Source: Ochrobactrum sp. Q0168
GTDB taxonomy: Bacteria > Pseudomonadota > Alphaproteobacteria > Rhizobiales > Rhizobiaceae
Reading direction: 5' to 3'
Length of the DNA: 64,000 bases
NCBI RefSeq assembly: GCF_016427605.1
Contig: NZ_JAELXQ010000002.1
Span: forward strand, 310,001-374,000
In this document: one piece after another, positions 9,026 to 17,774 of the stretch
Position numbering within the stretch: position 1 is the first letter of the stretch
Layout of the letters: each line of letters begins with the position of its first letter
Notes under the pieces: generated by a model
What the model saw: the letters and a program-made list of their open reading frames with translations, nothing else
Told to the model about the DNA's origin: nothing
Database searches by the model: none
Made by a program: the position numbers and the translations under genes

Positions 9026-9508
9026 TCAACCTCGCCAATGCAGTACGCAGACAAGCGTGAACAGCCGCCGCGCCGTGTCGAAATCGACTTCGATCTTGCC
9101 CTTCAGCCGCGCCTGCAAGGTTTGCGATCCTTCATTATGCAGCCCGCGCCTGCCCATATCGATGGCTTCGATCTTGCTGGGCGTCGCCGAGCGGATCGCC
9201 TGATAATAGCTTTCGCAAATCATGAAATAATCGCGCACCACGCGGCGCAGAGGGGTCAGCGACAATATATGCGTCGCCACATCGTCCCCGTTTTCACGGC
9301 TGATGGCAAAGATCAGCCGTGTTTCCATCAGCGACAGTTTCAGCCGGTAAGGACCGCCGGTCTCGTCGCCAATCGGGTGAAAGGAATTTTCCTCGATCAG
9401 ATCGAAAATCGCGACCGCGCGCTCATGCTCGACGTCAGGCGTCGACCGCCCGATGGATTCATCGAGCTCGACGTCAACAAGACGGGCATTGGGAACGCCA
9501 GCGGTCAT
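9026..9508 (-). CDS. UPF0262 family protein
   Basis: 160 residues of a conserved family of unknown function found mainly in Alphaproteobacteria, almost always next to hisD. The conserved core [20 protein letters not shown], then [13 protein letters not shown], is present, as is [23 protein letters not shown]. No membrane segment or known catalytic motif. Gaps of 6 bp (to hisD) and 7 bp (to the phosphatase) indicate cotranscription. Function cannot be stated. Confidence 0.9.
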   Translation of the reverse strand: MTAGVPNARLVDVELDESIGRSTPDVEHERAVAIFDLIEENSFHPIGDETGGPYRLKLSLMETRLIFAISRENGDDVATHILSLTPLRRVVRDYFMICESYYQAIRSATPSKIEAIDMGRRGLHNEGSQTLQARLKGKIEVDFDTARRLFTLVCVLHWRG

Positions 9509-9514
9509 AATGCC

Positions 9515-10807
9515 TCATAGATTAAGCCGGATGGCGACAGACTTGGCGTGCGCATCGAGACCTTCGGCACGCGCGATTTCGATGGCCGCGGGCCCGAGAA
9601 CCCGCAACTGGTCCGGGCCGAGCTTCAAAAGCGAAGTGCGTTTCATATAATCAAGCACATTGAGGCCAGACGAGAAGCGGGCCGAGCGCGCCGTCGGCAG
9701 AACGTGATTGCAGCCGCCCACATAATCGCCGATCACTTCCGGCGTGTGCGCGCCGATGAAGATGGAACCGGCATTGCGGATCTTCGGCAGCAGCGCTTCC
9801 GGGTCAGCAACGGCGATTTCCAGATGTTCGGCAGCAATACGGTTGGCGAGCGGAACCGCCGCCTCGAAATCCTCAACCAGAATGACCGCGCCGAAATCGC
9901 GCCAGCTTGCAGTGGCCGTCTCAGCACGCGGAAGCGTCAGCAGCTGACGTTCGACTGCCGCTTCCACATCCTTGGCCAGCGCTTCGTCATCGGTCATGAG
10001 GATGGATTGCGCGGCGGTGTCATGCTCTGCCTGCGCCAGCAGATCGGCAGCGATCCAATCCGGATTGTTGTCCTTATCGGCAATCACCAGCACTTCCGAC
10101 GGACCGGCGATCATATCGATACCGACCGTGCCGAACACAATGCGCTTAGCAGCCGCGACATAGGCATTGCCGGGGCCGACAATCTTGGCGACCGGCTTGA
10201 TGGTTTGCGTGCCATAGGCAAGCGCTGCAACCGCCTGCGCGCCGCCGACGCGATAGATTTCCGATACGCCCGCCAGGCGCGCCGCAACCAGCACAAGCGG
10301 ATTGAGAATACCGTCTGGTGCTGGAACAACCATCACGATGCGCTCGACACCCGCCACCTTGGCGGGCACGGCATTCATCAGCACCGAGCTTGGATAGCTC
10401 GCCGTGCCGCCCGGCACATAAAGGCCAACCGCCTCGATTGCCGTCCAGCGCGAACCAAGCTCGACGCCGAGCGCATCGGTATAGCGATCATCCTTGGGCA
10501 ATTGCCGGGCATGGTGGCTTTCAATGCGCTGATGCGCCAGTTTCAGCGCCTCGATAGTGGATGCGGGCGCAACGTCAAAAGCCGCGTCGATTTCGGCTTC
10601 CGTGACGGCAATGCCGGTCTTTTCCAGATCGATACGGTCGAAACGGCGCGAATAGTCGATCAGCGCCGCATCGCCTTCGCGGCGCACGCGCTCAACGATT
10701 TCGCGGGCTGCGCGGTCCACGTCTTCCGAAACTTCGCGCTTGCCGGACAGAAAGGCTGCGAATTGCTGTTCGAAGTTCGGATCGGTTTGTCTGAGCGTCG
10801 TGACCAC
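9515..10807 (-). CDS. hisD: Histidinol dehydrogenase
   Basis: 430 residues, the usual length. A zinc- and NAD-dependent enzyme that oxidises L-histidinol twice to L-histidine, the last step of histidine synthesis. Characteristic stretches include GLYVPGGTASYPSSVLMNAVPAKVAG at about 130, the NAD-site region IVGPGNAYVAAAKR, IDMIAGPSEVLVIAD, and the catalytic/zinc segment AEHLEIAVADPEALLP with GDYVGGCNHVLPTA. First gene of the block running through UPF0262, phosphatase, infA, maf and yacG. Confidence 0.98.
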   Translation of the reverse strand: MVTTLRQTDPNFEQQFAAFLSGKREVSEDVDRAAREIVERVRREGDAALIDYSRRFDRIDLEKTGIAVTEAEIDAAFDVAPASTIEALKLAHQRIESHHARQLPKDDRYTDALGVELGSRWTAIEAVGLYVPGGTASYPSSVLMNAVPAKVAGVERIVMVVPAPDGILNPLVLVAARLAGVSEIYRVGGAQAVAALAYGTQTIKPVAKIVGPGNAYVAAAKRIVFGTVGIDMIAGPSEVLVIADKDNNPDWIAADLLAQAEHDTAAQSILMTDDEALAKDVEAAVERQLLTLPRAETATASWRDFGAVILVEDFEAAVPLANRIAAEHLEIAVADPEALLPKIRNAGSIFIGAHTPEVIGDYVGGCNHVLPTARSARFSSGLNVLDYMKRTSLLKLGPDQLRVLGPAAIEIARAEGLDAHAKSVAIRLNL

Positions 10808-10884
10808 GCTTTTATTCCTTTAAATAGTCCAGATAAAAGCAACCGCCCGCATGGCAGCAGACGCGATGCGTGGAAGTTACATTG

Positions 10885-11325
10885 TCATACGCCGTGACGC
10901 GGGAGCGATTCCGTTTCCCAGGCCGCGCCCAGATCCGTCAGCTGCGCTTCGATGCATTCCACCGAAAGACGGATAGCGGCATTTGCCGAGAATGTCAGTT
11001 CTATTGTGCCCGCAGGCGCTTCGCCGGGGACAAAACCGATGGTCAGCAGCGACAAAACATCGTCCTGCTTCTGACGGTCGATACCGGTGGCCTTGGCGGC
11101 AGTGACGCGATTGAAATGCAGGGCGGCGCGGCGGCGCTGATATTGCGGCTTGCGCAGGAATTTCGGACGCGCCTCTTCCCAGACGAAGCGGTTCGCCGTC
11201 AGCACAAAGCGCTGCTCCCTGGCGATAAATTGCAGATCGGAGACTTTTAGAACCGCGTCCTGAAGATGGGCGGACAGGACCTGCAAATCCTCTTCATCCA
11301 ACGCCACAAGCTTCAACATATCCAT
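10885..11325 (-). CDS. DUF2948 family protein
   Basis: 146 residues starting at the MDMLKLVALDEEDLQVLSAHLQ methionine. An upstream in-frame Met at 11448 was rejected because the extension runs through an intrinsic terminator (11426-11456) and is unlike the family. DUF2948 proteins are alphaproteobacterial, of unknown function, and commonly lie between murA and hisD as here. The sequence has the typical VLKVSDLQFIAREQRFVLTANRF core and a C-terminal AIRLSVECIEAQLTDLGAAW. No membrane segments. Confidence 0.88.
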   Translation of the reverse strand: MDMLKLVALDEEDLQVLSAHLQDAVLKVSDLQFIAREQRFVLTANRFVWEEARPKFLRKPQYQRRRAALHFNRVTAAKATGIDRQKQDDVLSLLTIGFVPGEAPAGTIELTFSANAAIRLSVECIEAQLTDLGAAWETESLPRHGV

Positions 11326-11425
11326 GGTTCGCACCGATTTCCTGTCATGTTCAAACGGACCATCCAAGCTGTCTGCCCGGTGGCTTATAAAACAGTTTTG
11401 CCAAAGCAATTTTGCATGTCGGCAG

Positions 11426-11456
11426 AAAAAAATCGACAGGCTTTTCAAGCCTGTTG
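11426..11456 (-). terminator. Intrinsic terminator downstream of murA
   Basis: Minus-strand hairpin AACAGGCTT-GA-AAAGCCTGT followed by CGATTTTTTT. It lies about 210 bp past the murA stop and just before the DUF2948 start. Confidence 0.75.
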
Positions 11457-11495
11457 ATCATTCAGTGCCCAGAATGGAAAAAGCCGGAACCTGGA

Positions 11496-11643
11496 TTAGA
11501 TCGCGTTTCGATCCGATTGCATCAGATCGGCGCTCTAATCCTTTGTCCTAACGCGCATCTTATCCGATCGAAGCAGGATCAGAAATCAGTCCAGTGAACT
11601 GATTTCCCTGCGGAGACGTTTCACACTTTTCGGGATGCGCTCT
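11496..11643. repeat. Rhizobiales-type palindromic intergenic repeat (mosaic)
   Basis: Contains TTAGATCGCGTTTCGATCCG paired with CGGATCTGATGC-like sequence around 11497-11542. After this comes a segment beginning AACGCGCATCTTATCCGATC and ending CGTTTCACACTTTTCGGGAT. The last portion is shared with the repeats at 13012-13109 and 59979-60025. Dispersed non-coding repeat, not a gene. Confidence 0.7.
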
Positions 11644-11661
11644 AAGTTCCGGCCTTGCCGA

Positions 11662-12954
11662 TTATCCGCTGATGCGTTCGACATTCGCGCCGCAACGCGA
11701 GAGTTTTTCTTCCAGGCGCTCGAACCCGCGATCAAGATGATAGACGCGGTTGACGACGGTTTCGCCTTCGGCGGCAAGACCCGCTATAACCAGCGAGACC
11801 GATGCGCGCAGATCGGTCGCCATGACCTGAGCGCCCTTGAGGCGTTCCACGCCTTCGACGGTCGCAGTCTGGCCCGACAGCGAAATCTTGGCGCCGAGAC
11901 GCGCCAGTTCCTGCACATGCATGAAGCGGTTTTCGAAGATCGTTTCGGTGATATGCGACGTGCCCTTGGCCTTGGTCATCAGGCCCATGAACTGCGCCTG
12001 AAGGTCGGTCGGGAAGCCGGGGAACGGATCGGTGGTGACATCGACCGGATGGATGCCGTGGCCGTTGCGCACAACGCGCAGGCCGCTATTGGTCTCGGTG
12101 ATTTCCGCACCGGCCTGACGCAGCGTGTCGAGCGCCGACGAAAGCAGGCTTTCCTGCGCGCCTTCGAGCAGCACGTCACCGCCGGTCATGGCGACAGCCA
12201 TGGCATAGGTGCCGGTTTCGATACGGTCAGGAATGACGCGAACGCGCGCGCCGGAAAGGCTGGTCACGCCCTGCACATGGATCGTGCCGGTGCCAGCGCC
12301 CGTGATCTTCGCGCCCATTGCATTGAGGCAATCGGCAAGATTGACGACTTCCGGCTCACGCGCCGGGTTCTCGATGATCGTTTCGCCCTTGGCGAGAACA
12401 GCGGCCATCAGCATGACATGCGTTGCGCCGACCGACACCTTCGGGAAGCGATAGCGCGCGCCAACAAGCCCACCCTTCGGCGCACGCGCCTTGGCATAGC
12501 CGTTTTCGATGTCGATTTCAGCACCCAGCGCCTGCAGGCAATCGAGCAGCAGATCGACAGGGCGCGTGCCGATGGCGCAGCCGCCCGGCAGCGACACGGT
12601 TGCTTCACCCATGCGCGCCAAAAGCGGGCCGATCACCCAGAAGCTAGCGCGCATTTTCGAGACCAGCTCATAAGGCGCGGTGGTGTCGACGATGTTGCGG
12701 GCCGTGAAATGAATGGTGCGGGAATAAGCGCCATTCTGGTGTTCGCGGCGACCATTGACCGAATAATCAACGCCGTGATTGCTGAGGATGCGGATCAGTT
12801 GCTCGACATCGGCCAGATGCGGCACATTTTCGAGCGTCAACGTATCGTCGGTTAGGAGCGAAGCGATCATCAGGGGCAAAGCGGCATTTTTTGCGCCCGA
12901 GATCGGAATGATTCCATTCAGCTTATTACCGCCGACGATTTTGATGCGATCCAT
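11662..12954 (-). CDS. murA: UDP-N-acetylglucosamine 1-carboxyvinyltransferase (MurA)
   Basis: 430 residues from [14 protein letters not shown]. Transfers enolpyruvyl from PEP to UDP-GlcNAc, the first committed step of peptidoglycan synthesis. Visible motifs: the N-terminal [20 protein letters not shown] with the conserved Lys and Asn, [17 protein letters not shown] with the catalytic Cys (fosfomycin target), and [17 protein letters not shown]. The 30-residue upstream extension in the open frame is repeat-derived, so the internal Met was chosen; this gives the standard family length. Confidence 0.97.
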   Translation of the reverse strand: MDRIKIVGGNKLNGIIPISGAKNAALPLMIASLLTDDTLTLENVPHLADVEQLIRILSNHGVDYSVNGRREHQNGAYSRTIHFTARNIVDTTAPYELVSKMRASFWVIGPLLARMGEATVSLPGGCAIGTRPVDLLLDCLQALGAEIDIENGYAKARAPKGGLVGARYRFPKVSVGATHVMLMAAVLAKGETIIENPAREPEVVNLADCLNAMGAKITGAGTGTIHVQGVTSLSGARVRVIPDRIETGTYAMAVAMTGGDVLLEGAQESLLSSALDTLRQAGAEITETNSGLRVVRNGHGIHPVDVTTDPFPGFPTDLQAQFMGLMTKAKGTSHITETIFENRFMHVQELARLGAKISLSGQTATVEGVERLKGAQVMATDLRASVSLVIAGLAAEGETVVNRVYHLDRGFERLEEKLSRCGANVERISG

Positions 12955-13011
12955 GCTGTTTCCCCTTCTGGGCCGAGGCTTCTCCCCCGGTAAACGATTT
13001 GAAGCCGTTGG

Positions 13012-13109
13012 AACGCGTTTCGATCGGGATAATCGGATCGGCATTCCAACTGTTTGTTTTGACGCACATCTTGCCCGAAAACCGGTTCACCCTTTTCGGG
13101 ATGTGCTTC
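13012..13109. repeat. Rhizobiales-type palindromic repeat upstream of murA
   Basis: Includes CGTTTCGATCGGGATAATCG and GACGCACATCTTGCCCGAAA, then ACCGGTTCACCCTTTTCGGG. Same family as 11551-11643 and 59979-60025, lying between murA and the small upstream gene. Confidence 0.7.
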
Positions 13110-13280
13110 TGCTGCTGCCTGAGCGGCGCGGCGGCGATACATGACAAATGACGAGTCTTGCGGCGGAATTACGTTCAAACGCGAATCGCTTTCGAACGAC
13201 AATGGCAACCGAGAACAGAAATGCGCTTTTACCTTAGCCGACGTTTCTCTTCAAGAAAGGCTTTACAAGGCAGTCACTGC

Positions 13281-13460
13281 CTATTCCGTTTCCTTGCTGG
13301 CAGCGGAAATGCCGTCATTGCGCTCGTCCGCCTCGCCGGAGCGTCGCGAGCGCGACTGTTCCTTGCGGCGCATCAGATTCGCGCGCAGTTGATCCGCCAG
13401 CCGCTTTTTCTGGCGGTCCAGCTGGTTTTGTCGTTCCTGATTGATCGGTTTTTCGCTCAT
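13281..13460 (-). CDS. Conserved small basic protein upstream of murA
   Basis: 59-residue ORF beginning MSEKPINQERQNQLDRQKKR, followed by LADQLRANLMRRKEQSRSRR, and ending in an acidic and polar tail. It is highly charged and helical in character with no membrane segment. Similar small, Arg/Lys-rich proteins are annotated as hypothetical just before murA in many Alphaproteobacteria, which I recall rather than verified. The start ATG (13458-13460) is followed by a continuous frame to TAG at 13281-13283. Function unknown; nucleic-acid or ribosome association is only a guess from charge. Confidence 0.7.
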   Translation of the reverse strand: MSEKPINQERQNQLDRQKKRLADQLRANLMRRKEQSRSRRSGEADERNDGISAASKETE

Positions 13461-13607
13461 AAGCCGTGTTTACTACGAGAAAAAGCGCCCGAAAAGCGGC
13501 TTGATGCGCAGCTATCCGAAGATTTCCACATTATGTGAAAAGAAATGCATTTGGTCGCTTGCGATTTGCGCAATGATGTGTCAGAAGTCCGCCGCACTCA
13601 AGAGAAT

Positions 13608-13682
13608 GCTGCGGTAGCTCAGTGGTAGAGCACTCCATTGGTAATGGAGAGGTCGAGAGTTCAATCCTCTCTCGCAGCACCA
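13608..13682 (+). tRNA. tRNA-Thr (anticodon GGT)
   Basis: 75 nt with encoded CCA. The acceptor stem GCTGCGG pairs with TCGCAGC (one G-U). The D arm GCTCAGTGGTAGAGC, the anticodon arm CTCCATTGGTAATGGAG and the T arm GAGAGTTCAATCCTCTC are intact. A near-perfect 18-bp direct repeat starts at its last base. Confidence 0.97.
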
Positions 13683-13700
13683 TTCATCTCTTTGATCGAG
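13683..13700. repeat. Left copy of direct repeat beside tRNA-Thr (att-like candidate)
   Basis: TTCATCTCTTTGATCGAG, immediately after the tRNA CCA end. It matches 17 of 18 bases with the copy at 14232-14249. Confidence 0.45.
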
Positions 13701-13892
13701 TACGCTTTTCCTTAAAATTGCAGGCACGAACAGCCCCTTCTGTAAAAGCGGGATCCAACACCTTTGGGTGGCTTTAGCCGTCCCTAGCAGAACATGTAAC
13801 CGAAACAAATCTTGCTCACGGCAGGACGCCCGATAAAAAAGCGCGAGCGAGTTTAATTCGCCGCGCTTTCCGTTATAGGGGATCACAAAAGC

Positions 13893-14051
13893 TTAGAACA
13901 TAAACGGAATTCCGATAGCTGCAGCAGCAAGGAACGTTATGCAAGCACCAATAGCTAAAAACGAAATCATAATCGCTACTTTCGATCTCAAGTAAAGTGG
14001 ATAACCAAAGAAGTTACTGTCGAAAAAACGGATGTTATCATGGCCGCCCAT
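13893..14051 (-). CDS. Small membrane protein in AT-rich segment (hypothetical)
   Basis: 52-residue ORF beginning MGGHDNIRFFDSNFFGYPLY, with one strong membrane helix at residues 25-48 (VAIMISFLAIGACITFLAAAAIG). The frame is open a further 14 codons upstream without an ATG, so a non-ATG start is possible. Base composition is AT-richer than neighbouring genes and the ORF lies inside the segment bounded by the 18-bp direct repeats. I do not recognise the family. Coding status rests on the clean amphipathic/hydrophobic pattern alone. Confidence 0.35.
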   Translation of the reverse strand: MGGHDNIRFFDSNFFGYPLYLRSKVAIMISFLAIGACITFLAAAAIGIPFMF

Positions 14052-14231
14052 ATGGGAGCCATTATCAGGCCTGTCATCATATTTATCCTATAGTAATTAT
14101 TATACTGACTATTTCAGATTATTATTATTCTTTTTTTTATAAATAGGAAGAAGGTATTATTATTAGTTACTTTTATATCTTGTTCTATAATTTGGACCCA
14201 ATATTCAGCCACCTTCTATCATACGATTTCC

Positions 14232-14249
14232 TTCATCTATTTGATCGAG
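14232..14249. repeat. Right copy of direct repeat beside tRNA-Thr (att-like candidate)
   Basis: TTCATCTATTTGATCGAG, one mismatch from the copy at 13683-13700. The 531 bp between the copies are AT-rich, especially 14090-14200 with TTATTATT runs. Confidence 0.45.
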
Positions 14250-14303
14250 CACCATTTCTCTGGAACCAATTTCACAATTCCCGTATTCCGCTTCATGCAA
14301 AAT

Positions 14304-14334
14304 AAAAACGCCGCGCTTCTCAGCGCGGCGTTTT
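14304..14334 (-). terminator. Intrinsic terminator after fuconate dehydratase operon
   Basis: ACGCCGCGCT-TCTC-AGCGCGGCGT flanked by A and T runs on both sides, so it can act in either direction. It lies 28 bp beyond the stop of the leftward operon. Confidence 0.85.
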
Positions 14335-14361
14335 CGTGTTCGATACGGTGTTGAAACCGGC

Positions 14362-15639
14362 TCAGCCCTTGAATGTATAGTCCGCAATCGACTGGGGCTT
14401 CATCTCGATAGAGAAGCCCGGCAGCGACGGCGGCATATAGGCCGCGTTCTTGATGACGCATGGGTCGATGAAATGCTCGTGCAGATGATCAACATATTCG
14501 ATCACACGGCCTTCCTTGGTGCCCGAAACGGCCACATAGTCGATCATCGACAGATGCTGCACATATTCGCAAAGGCCAACGCCGCCCGCATGCGGCCAGA
14601 CCGGCTTGCCGAACTTCGCAGCCATCAGCAGCACGGCCAGAACTTCATTCAGGCCGCCCATGCGGCAGCTGTCGATCTGAACGATGTCGATGGCGCCTTC
14701 CGCGATGAACTGCTTGAACATGATGCGGTTCTGGCACATTTCGCCAGTCGCGACCTTCACGTCGCCAATGGCTTCGCGAATCTTGCGATGGCCTGCCACA
14801 TCATCCGGGCTGGTCGGCTCTTCAATGAAGAACGGCTTCGAGAAGGCCAGCTTGTTGACCCATTCGATCGCCTGATCGACTTCCCAAACCTGATTAGCGT
14901 CGATCATCAGATAACGGTCGGGGCCGATCACTTCGCGCGCGATGGTCAGGCGACGGATATCGTCTTCGAGATCGCGGCCGACCTTCATCTTGACGTGGTG
15001 GAAGCCCTCGTCGATGGCCTCCTGGCAAAGACGGCGCAGCTTGTCGTCGTCATAACCAAGCCAACCAGCCGACGTTGTGTAGCACGCATAGCCTTCCGCT
15101 TCGAGCGTGGCGATACGTTCAGCCTTGCCGGCTTCCGCCTTGCGCAGGATCGCGACGGCTTCGTCACGCGTCAGCGCATCGGTGAGATAGCGATAATCGA
15201 CGATGTCGGCGATTTCTTCCGGCGACATGTCGGCCACGAGCCGCCATACCGGCTTGCCCGCCTGCTTTGCAGCCAGGTCCCAGAAGGCGTTGACGACAGC
15301 GCCGGTGGCAAGATGCATCGCGCCCTTGTCCGGGCCGATCCAGCGCAACTGGCTGTCGCCGGTCAGGTAACGCCAGAACTTGCCGGGGGCGGCGAGGAAA
15401 TCATCCATCGAAGCGCCCACGACCAGATGACGCATGGCGAGAATCGCCTGACAGCAAATGTCGTTGCCGCGTCCGATGGTGAAGGTAAGGCCGTGGCCCT
15501 TCAGCGACGCATCATCCGTATCGAGGATGACATAGGCCGCCGAATAATCCGGGTCCGGGTTCATGGCATCCGAACCGTCCAGACTTTGCGAAGTCGGGAA
15601 ACGCAGGTCGAAGACGCGCAGGTCAGTGATTTTCGTCAT
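14362..15639 (-). CDS. L-fuconate dehydratase (enolase superfamily)
   Basis: 425 residues from MTKITDLRVFDLRFPTSQSL. Dehydrates L-fuconate to 2-keto-3-deoxy-L-fuconate. The N-terminal capping domain contains SDAMNPDPDYSAAYVILDTD, as in characterised fuconate dehydratases. The barrel carries VKMKVGRD (KxK general base), metal ligands in MIDANQVWEVDQ, FIEEPTSPDD and ATGEMCQNR, and the HAGGVGLCEYVQH histidine. A 10-residue upstream extension was rejected because the ORF there enters a repeat. Last gene of the leftward sugar-acid operon. Substrate assignment rests on family resemblance plus the surrounding pathway genes. Confidence 0.88.
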   Translation of the reverse strand: MTKITDLRVFDLRFPTSQSLDGSDAMNPDPDYSAAYVILDTDDASLKGHGLTFTIGRGNDICCQAILAMRHLVVGASMDDFLAAPGKFWRYLTGDSQLRWIGPDKGAMHLATGAVVNAFWDLAAKQAGKPVWRLVADMSPEEIADIVDYRYLTDALTRDEAVAILRKAEAGKAERIATLEAEGYACYTTSAGWLGYDDDKLRRLCQEAIDEGFHHVKMKVGRDLEDDIRRLTIAREVIGPDRYLMIDANQVWEVDQAIEWVNKLAFSKPFFIEEPTSPDDVAGHRKIREAIGDVKVATGEMCQNRIMFKQFIAEGAIDIVQIDSCRMGGLNEVLAVLLMAAKFGKPVWPHAGGVGLCEYVQHLSMIDYVAVSGTKEGRVIEYVDHLHEHFIDPCVIKNAAYMPPSLPGFSIEMKPQSIADYTFKG

Positions 15640-15654
15640 GATATATCCGTGATC

Positions 15655-15698
15655 AGGGCATGATCCCAAAACATGGGAACGGTTTCGGGACCATGCGT
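15655..15698. repeat. Short palindromic repeat between fuconate dehydratase and FAH genes
   Basis: GCATGATCCCAAAACATGGG followed by AACGGTTTCGGGACCATGC. The ends are inverted (GCATG...CATGC). A common dispersed Rhizobiales intergenic element sitting inside the operon. Confidence 0.65.
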
Positions 15699-15707
15699 AA
15701 ACAAAGC

Positions 15708-16553
15708 CTAGATGTCAGCGCGCACGTTCTGTTTCTGCGTGCCGAGGCCTTCAATGCCGAGTTCGACGACATCGCCAGCCTTGAGGTAGCGTGGCGGCTT
15801 CATGCCCATGCCGACGCCGGGAGGCGTGCCGGTAGAGATGATGTCGCCCGGCTGCAGGGACATGAACTGCGAAAGGTAGGAAACGAGGTAGCGAACGCCG
15901 TAGACCATGGTCTTGGTCGAGCCGTCCTGCATGGTTTCACCATTGAGGGTGAGCCACATTTTCAGGTTCTGCGGGTCGGCAACTTCGTCCTTCGTCACCA
16001 GCCATGGGCCGGTCGGGCCGAACGTGTCGCAGGACTTGCCCTTGGTCCACTGACCGGCGCGTTCGATCTGGAAGGCACGTTCGGAAACGTCGTGCAGCGT
16101 GCAGTACCCCGCGACATAATCCAGCGCGTCTTCTTCCGACACGTATTTTGCGGTCTTGCCGATGACGATGCCGAGCTCGACTTCCCAGTCGGTCTTTTCC
16201 GAGCCGCGCGGGATGAGAACGTCATCATTCGGGCCCACGATGGCCGAGGTGGCCTTCATGAAGATAACCGGCTCAGGCGGCACAGCCATGCCGGATTCAG
16301 CCGCGTGGTCGGCATAGTTGAGGCCGATGCAGATGAACTTGCCGGTGCCAGCAACGCAAGGGCCGAGGCGCGGATTGCCTTCGACCTTCGGCAGCGAATT
16401 GACGTCGACTGCGCCAAGCTTGGCCAGTGCATCGGGAGCCAGAGCCGCGCCGGAAAGGTCGCTTACATGGGCGGAAAGATCGCGGATTGCGCCATCGGCA
16501 TCGAGAATGCCCGGCTTTTCCTGACCGGCTTCACCGTAACGAAGAAATTTCAT
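15708..16553 (-). CDS. Fumarylacetoacetate hydrolase family protein, probable 2,4-diketo-3-deoxy-L-fuconate hydrolase
   Basis: 281 residues. FAH-fold enzymes cleave C-C bonds of diketo acids with a divalent metal. Seen: an N-terminal lid, the core start CIGLNYADHAAESG at about 75-88, the metal-binding Glu/Asp in DWEVELGIVIGK, and the GDIISTGTPPGVGMG signature near the C-terminus. In the L-fucose pathway of Xanthomonas and Burkholderia this family splits 2,4-diketo-3-deoxy-L-fuconate into pyruvate and L-lactate. Its place between the SDR and fuconate dehydratase genes supports that role. Ureidoglycolate lyase is the common default annotation and is less likely here. Confidence 0.85.
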   Translation of the reverse strand: MKFLRYGEAGQEKPGILDADGAIRDLSAHVSDLSGAALAPDALAKLGAVDVNSLPKVEGNPRLGPCVAGTGKFICIGLNYADHAAESGMAVPPEPVIFMKATSAIVGPNDDVLIPRGSEKTDWEVELGIVIGKTAKYVSEEDALDYVAGYCTLHDVSERAFQIERAGQWTKGKSCDTFGPTGPWLVTKDEVADPQNLKMWLTLNGETMQDGSTKTMVYGVRYLVSYLSQFMSLQPGDIISTGTPPGVGMGMKPPRYLKAGDVVELGIEGLGTQKQNVRADI

Positions 16554-16588
16554 GAGTTTGCTCCTTTTGGGGATAGTCGCAGCCCGAC

Positions 16589-17323
16589 TTAAATGGTCCA
16601 GCCGCCATCAATATTGTACGCCTGACCGGTCGTGTAGGTCGCACCGGCGAGATACACGGCGAGATCGGCGATTTCTTCCGGCTGGCCGATGCGGCCAATC
16701 GGCTGACGGGCGATAAACGCCGCGCGCTGCTCTTCATAATCGCCCTGCGAACGCAGACGGTCCTGCAAGGACGGGCTTTCGACCGTGCCGGGGCAGATCG
16801 CGTTGCAGCGGATGCCCTTGGCGACGTAATCGGCGGCGACGGCCTTGGTGAGGCCGATCACGGCAGCCTTGGTGACGCCATAGGCGAAACGGTTCGGCAC
16901 GCCCTTCACGCTCGACGCGACCGAAGCCATGTTGACGATGGCGCCATCCTTGCGTTCCAGCATGCCCGGCAGCACGGCGCGGATGGTGCGGATCATCGCC
17001 TTGACGTTGAGATTGACGGCGAAGTCGAGGTCTTCGTCCTTCATTTCGAGGATGGAGCCGCCATGGACGACGCCTGCGCAATTGAACAGGATGTCCACCT
17101 GGCCGATTTCGGCTACAAGCGTGTTTACCTCAGCCTCGTCAAGCACGTTGAGCTTGCGGGTGATGATGCCGTTGACGCCTTCGATCTCCTTCAGCGCATC
17201 CATATTGATGTCGGTTGCATAAACCTTTGCGCCCGCTTCCGCGAAAGCCAGCGCGCTGGCGCGGCCAATCCCTTGGGCTGCGGCTGTCACCAGCGCGGTT
17301 TTTCCATCAAAGCGTATCGTCAT
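16589..17323 (-). CDS. SDR dehydrogenase, probable 2-keto-3-deoxy-L-fuconate dehydrogenase
   Basis: 244 residues from MTIRFDGKTALVTAAAQGIG. Classical short-chain dehydrogenase with nucleotide motif TAAAQGIG (residues 12-19), ATDINMDAL implying NAD preference, NCAGVV, and catalytic Ser...YGVTK (Tyr-x3-Lys) around 145-155. Resembles BDH2-like SDRs, the group containing the known 2-keto-3-deoxy-L-fuconate dehydrogenase of Xanthomonas. The Met 13 residues into the ORF was chosen because it sits 2 bp after the MaoC stop. Could alternatively be the L-fucose dehydrogenase of the pathway. Confidence 0.85.
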   Translation of the reverse strand: MTIRFDGKTALVTAAAQGIGRASALAFAEAGAKVYATDINMDALKEIEGVNGIITRKLNVLDEAEVNTLVAEIGQVDILFNCAGVVHGGSILEMKDEDLDFAVNLNVKAMIRTIRAVLPGMLERKDGAIVNMASVASSVKGVPNRFAYGVTKAAVIGLTKAVAADYVAKGIRCNAICPGTVESPSLQDRLRSQGDYEEQRAAFIARQPIGRIGQPEEIADLAVYLAGATYTTGQAYNIDGGWTI

Positions 17324-17325
17324 TT

Positions 17326-17772
17326 TCAAGCCTTCCGTTCGACAAGCAGGATGTGATCGCAAGCAAGCACAACTTCATCCCGCTGATTAAGCACTTCGCA
17401 GCGTTCCGTCACGCGTCCCATAGTGGCGCGCTTGGGATCGTCTTCCTTGGCGCTGATCGTCACGCGTGTGCGGATCGTATCGCCGATATGCACCGGACGA
17501 ATAAACCGCAGACGATCATAACCATAGGAAAAAGCAACCGGGTTGATCAACGTGGCCGTGAGGCCGACGCCGATGGCGAAAATCATGGTGCCATGCGCGA
17601 TGCGCTGGCCGCCCGGCAAGGTCTTGGCGAATTCCGCATCCATATGATGCGGGAAGAAATCGCCCGTATGCCCGGCATGAACCACGAAATCCGTTTCCGT
17701 GATGGTGCGGCCCGAGGTGAGGCGCACATGGTTCATTTCATAGTCTTCGTAGTAGATTTTCTGTTCGGCCAT
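17326..17772 (-). CDS. MaoC-like hotdog-fold dehydratase
   Basis: 148 residues from [21 protein letters not shown]-hydratase-like fold with the catalytic Asp/His pair in [15 protein letters not shown] and the following [18 protein letters not shown] segment. MaoC proteins usually hydrate or dehydrate enoyl-CoA thioesters. The known fucose pathway has no CoA step, so its job here is unclear. It may belong functionally with the CoA-transferase at 27867-29024. The 60-residue upstream extension overlaps the Gfo/Idh gene and was rejected. Confidence 0.82.
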   Translation of the reverse strand: MAEQKIYYEDYEMNHVRLTSGRTITETDFVVHAGHTGDFFPHHMDAEFAKTLPGGQRIAHGTMIFAIGVGLTATLINPVAFSYGYDRLRFIRPVHIGDTIRTRVTISAKEDDPKRATMGRVTERCEVLNQRDEVVLACDHILLVERKA

Positions 17773-17774
17773 GG

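Noticed and set aside
11326..11448. Longer start for the DUF2948 gene
   Set aside because: The extension covers an intrinsic terminator and does not match the family N-terminus.
13581..13886. 101-codon minus ORF spanning tRNA-Thr
   Set aside because: It runs through the tRNA and gives the typical spurious CCERGLNSRPLHYQWSALPL translation seen when tRNA genes are read as protein.
14205..14387. 60-codon minus ORF between the AT-rich segment and fuconate dehydratase
   Set aside because: It begins inside the fuconate dehydratase gene and passes through a strong terminator hairpin; coding is unlikely.
15708..16553. Ureidoglycolate lyase assignment for the FAH-family gene
   Set aside because: No purine or allantoin genes nearby; the fucose-pathway neighbours make the diketo-acid hydrolase role more likely.
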